A stretch of 6,562 nucleotides of DNA from DASUMP01 sp036277635 (GTDB lineage: Bacteria; Actinomycetota; Acidimicrobiia; IMCC26256; PALSA-610), in contig DASUMP010000106.1 in NCBI GenBank assembly GCA_036277635.1, positions 1 to 6,562 of the forward strand, in the 5' to 3' direction. The notes beneath the pieces were generated by a model that saw only the letters and a list, made by a program, of their open reading frames with translations, did not search any database and was not told the DNA's origin. The position numbers were made by a program, and so were the translations under genes. Below, in pieces: positions 5,515-6,562 of this stretch (positions are counted from its first letter, which is position 1; every line of letters begins with the position of its first letter).

Positions 5515-5973
5515 ATGAACCCGTCTTCTGTGCGCGACGTCGCGCGTCACACACTTCGTCGGCGACTGCGCGTCGTCGCGGTCGTCGTCGCGCTCGCGCT
5601 CGCGGTGTCGGCGTGCATGACGAAGGACCAGCGCACTGCGTTCGAGCTCGTAGCGCGCTCACGCGACGATCGCGGCGTTCCGGCGCTCGATTGGAGCCAG
5701 CGCGCGCAGGACAAGGCTCAGGCGTGGGCGGAGTACCTCGCCCAGCGCGGGTCGCTCGCGCACTCGGACCTGCTGTCGGGGCTCGAAGGTCTCGGCGTGC
5801 GCGCGGTCGCCGAGAACGTCGGCTACGCCGAGTCGATCACGGCGGTGCACGAGGCGTTCATGCGCTCGTCGACCCACCGGGCGAACATCCTCGGGAACTA
5901 CAGCCATCTCGGCGTCGGAGTTGCGAAGAGCAAGGGCAAGGTCTTCGTGGTCCACGTGTTCGTGCTGCTGTAG
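5515..5973 (+). CDS. CAP (SCP/PR-1) domain lipoprotein
   Basis: The product has 152 residues. An Arg-rich n-region (11-19) and hydrophobic stretch (20-31) lead to V-S-A-C with C34 as the likely lipidated cysteine, so the protein should be anchored outside the membrane. Residues about 41-150 form a minimal bacterial CAP domain: VPALDWSQRAQDKAQAWAEY, LAHSD with H83, AENVGYA with E100, and SSTHRANILGNYSHLGVGVA with H121. These His and Glu residues match the CAP cavity tetrad; a second acidic tetrad residue was not assigned. CAP proteins bind sterols, lipids, peptides or metal, and some are proteases; the ligand here is unknown. The carboxy-terminal strand is short and ends VFVVHVFVLL, so the domain is near the lower size limit but looks complete. 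It lies between other genes for exported proteins. If C34 is not lipidated, the VSA site could be cut by signal peptidase I. Confidence 0.9.
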   Translation: MNPSSVRDVARHTLRRRLRVVAVVVALALAVSACMTKDQRTAFELVARSRDDRGVPALDWSQRAQDKAQAWAEYLAQRGSLAHSDLLSGLEGLGVRAVAENVGYAESITAVHEAFMRSSTHRANILGNYSHLGVGVAKSKGKVFVVHVFVLL

Positions 5974-6002
5974 GCATCCGCGGCGCCGGCGTGCGCCCCC
6001 GG

Positions 6003-6008
6003 TACCGT
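6003..6008 (+). promoter_or_regulatory. -10 box (TACCGT) for the small-membrane-protein/FG-GAP operon
   Basis: TACCGT fits TANNNT and would start transcription near 6015, giving a leader of about 20 nt that contains the AGGGGG ribosome-binding site at 6024-6029. The dyad TCCGC-GCG-GCGGA (6008-6020) overlaps its last base and covers the expected start point, so it could act as an operator. No clear -35 is seen. Confidence 0.4.
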
Positions 6009-6023
6009 CCGCGCGGCGGAACC

Positions 6024-6029
6024 AGGGGG
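6024..6029 (+). promoter_or_regulatory. Shine-Dalgarno AGGGGG for the 59-residue membrane protein
   Basis: AGGGGG lies 6 nt before ATG 6036. This spacing supports the small open reading frame as a real gene with this start. Confidence 0.65.
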
Positions 6030-6035
6030 TGTGCG

Positions 6036-6215
6036 ATGTTCCTCGTCCTCATGACGATGTTCACCATCGTCTTCTCGTTGCCCGCGACCTGGTTGCTCAT
6101 GTTGTTCCTGGGCAACATCGGCGTCGCCACGTCGTTCTGGGGCGCGCTGCCCGGCGGCATCCTGCTCACGTTCTTCACCGCCGGATCCGGCGCCGGCTCG
6201 ATGCGGCGGCGCTGA
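6036..6215 (+). CDS. small two-helix membrane protein, function unknown
   Basis: The 59-residue product (start MFLVLMTMFTIVFSLPATWL) has two hydrophobic segments, about 2-25 and 33-48. Between them is the short turn LGNIGVATSF, and the tail GSMRRR is basic and would favour a cytoplasmic C-terminus. No family is recognised. Support comes from a well-placed AGGGGG site, a TANNNT box about 28 nt upstream, and a 3-bp gap to the next gene, which suggests one operon with translational coupling. The membrane-protein composition of this frame, unlike the Arg/Pro-rich look of the other frames, argues that it is genuinely coding. Possible roles include a membrane partner of the downstream secreted propeller protein, which is inference only. 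Confidence 0.7.
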   Translation: MFLVLMTMFTIVFSLPATWLLMLFLGNIGVATSFWGALPGGILLTFFTAGSGAGSMRRR

Positions 6216-6218
6216 ACC

Positions 6219-6562
6219 GTGTCGTTGCGTCGTGCGCTCGTCGTCGTGGTGTCTGCGTCGTTCCTCGCGGTGGTGCCCGCGGTCGGTCCCGCGGTCGCGG
6301 GCGCAGCCGAGGAACACGATTTCAACGGTGACGGCTACGCCGATCTCGTCATCGCCGACTGGCGGGCGACGGTCGGGGGCCAGGCCGACGCCGGCGGCGT
6401 ACACGTGCTCTACGGGTCGCCCGACGGCCCGCGCACGACCGGGGTGCAGCTCTGGACGCAGGACTCGGCGGGGGTTCCGAACGTCGCGGAGCCGAGCGAC
6501 GCGTTCGGCTACACGTGGGTGGCGGCCGACTTCGACGGCGACGGCTACGACGACCTCGCGCT
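6219..6562 (+). CDS. secreted FG-GAP/integrin-alpha-like beta-propeller protein (N-terminal part)
   Basis: From GTG 6219, 114 residues are visible before the right edge. A signal peptide (MSLRRALVVVVSASFLAVVP, cleavage probably near A27-A30) precedes DFNGDGYADLVIAD, with D34, N36, D38 and D42 as calcium-loop ligands. Then GGVHVLYGSPDGPRTTG follows, and a second repeat begins at FGYTWVAADFDGDGYDDLA (96-114) with D104, D106, D108 and D112. This is the FG-GAP/VCBS repeat pattern, seven of which usually form a calcium-bound propeller on the cell surface or in secreted proteins, used in adhesion or as part of exported enzymes. The spacing of 3 bp after the small membrane protein stop implies coupled translation; no separate strong ribosome-binding site is seen. 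Whether other domains follow is beyond the window. Confidence 0.9.
   Translation, partial: MSLRRALVVVVSASFLAVVPAVGPAVAGAAEEHDFNGDGYADLVIADWRATVGGQADAGGVHVLYGSPDGPRTTGVQLWTQDSAGVPNVAEPSDAFGYTWVAADFDGDGYDDLA

Noticed and set aside
5982..5997. GGCGC-CGGCGT-GCGCC hairpin after the CAP gene as a terminator
   Set aside because: It has only a 5-bp stem with no T-run, in a stretch so GC-rich that such pairings are common by chance; not strong enough to list.
1..6562. CRISPR, tRNA/rRNA, insertion sequence or prophage elements
   Set aside because: No regularly spaced repeats, tRNA-like cloverleaf, transposase or integrase motifs, or terminal inverted repeats were seen on either strand.

Overview
The window is very GC-rich, with third codon positions dominated by G and C, GTG starts and TANNNT -10 boxes placed just upstream of starts. 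Together with a fused OleBC enzyme and a DUF2505 protein, this points to an actinobacterium. A deep, non-Streptomyces lineage such as Acidimicrobiia is a guess from protein flavour only. No RNA gene, CRISPR array, insertion sequence or other mobile-element hallmark was seen.

Left part (1-2478): on the minus strand lies the first 647 codons of a two-domain enzyme. A haloalkane-dehalogenase-like alpha/beta hydrolase (OleB) is joined by a Pro/Ala linker to an AMP-forming-ligase-like domain (OleC). This is the fused beta-lactone synthetase/beta-lactone decarboxylase of long-chain olefin biosynthesis; its C-terminus lies outside the window. Divergent from it, across only 31 bp, is a 167-residue DUF2505 (SRPBCC-like, probably hydrophobic-ligand-binding) protein. 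Each gene has a TANNNT box exactly 7 nt before its start codon, so both mRNAs look leaderless.

Middle (2489-3443): a 272-residue MOSC protein (YcbX/mARC type, sulfurated molybdenum-cofactor binding) on the minus strand converges on the DUF2505 gene with a 10-bp gap and a small shared hairpin. Upstream of the MOSC gene is a 136-bp divergent promoter region. It has overlapping back-to-back -10 boxes on CCTAGG, an adjacent perfect 6+4+6 dyad, and further inverted repeats in the leader of the next gene.

Right part (3444-6562): all plus-strand genes are for exported or membrane proteins. They are a 586-residue secreted protein with Ig-like regions and a C-terminal HELAH zincin site, a 152-residue CAP-domain lipoprotein, a 59-residue two-helix membrane protein, and the start of a secreted FG-GAP beta-propeller protein. 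The last two are separated by 3 bp and probably form an operon. The 310-bp gap before the CAP gene has no convincing gene but holds a terminator-like hairpin, a TTGACA followed by a perfect dyad, and two short direct-repeat pairs.

I see no complete new defence or mobile system. The most unusual points are the symmetric leaderless divergent promoters between oleBC and DUF2505, and the secreted zincin with a non-canonical third-ligand position.
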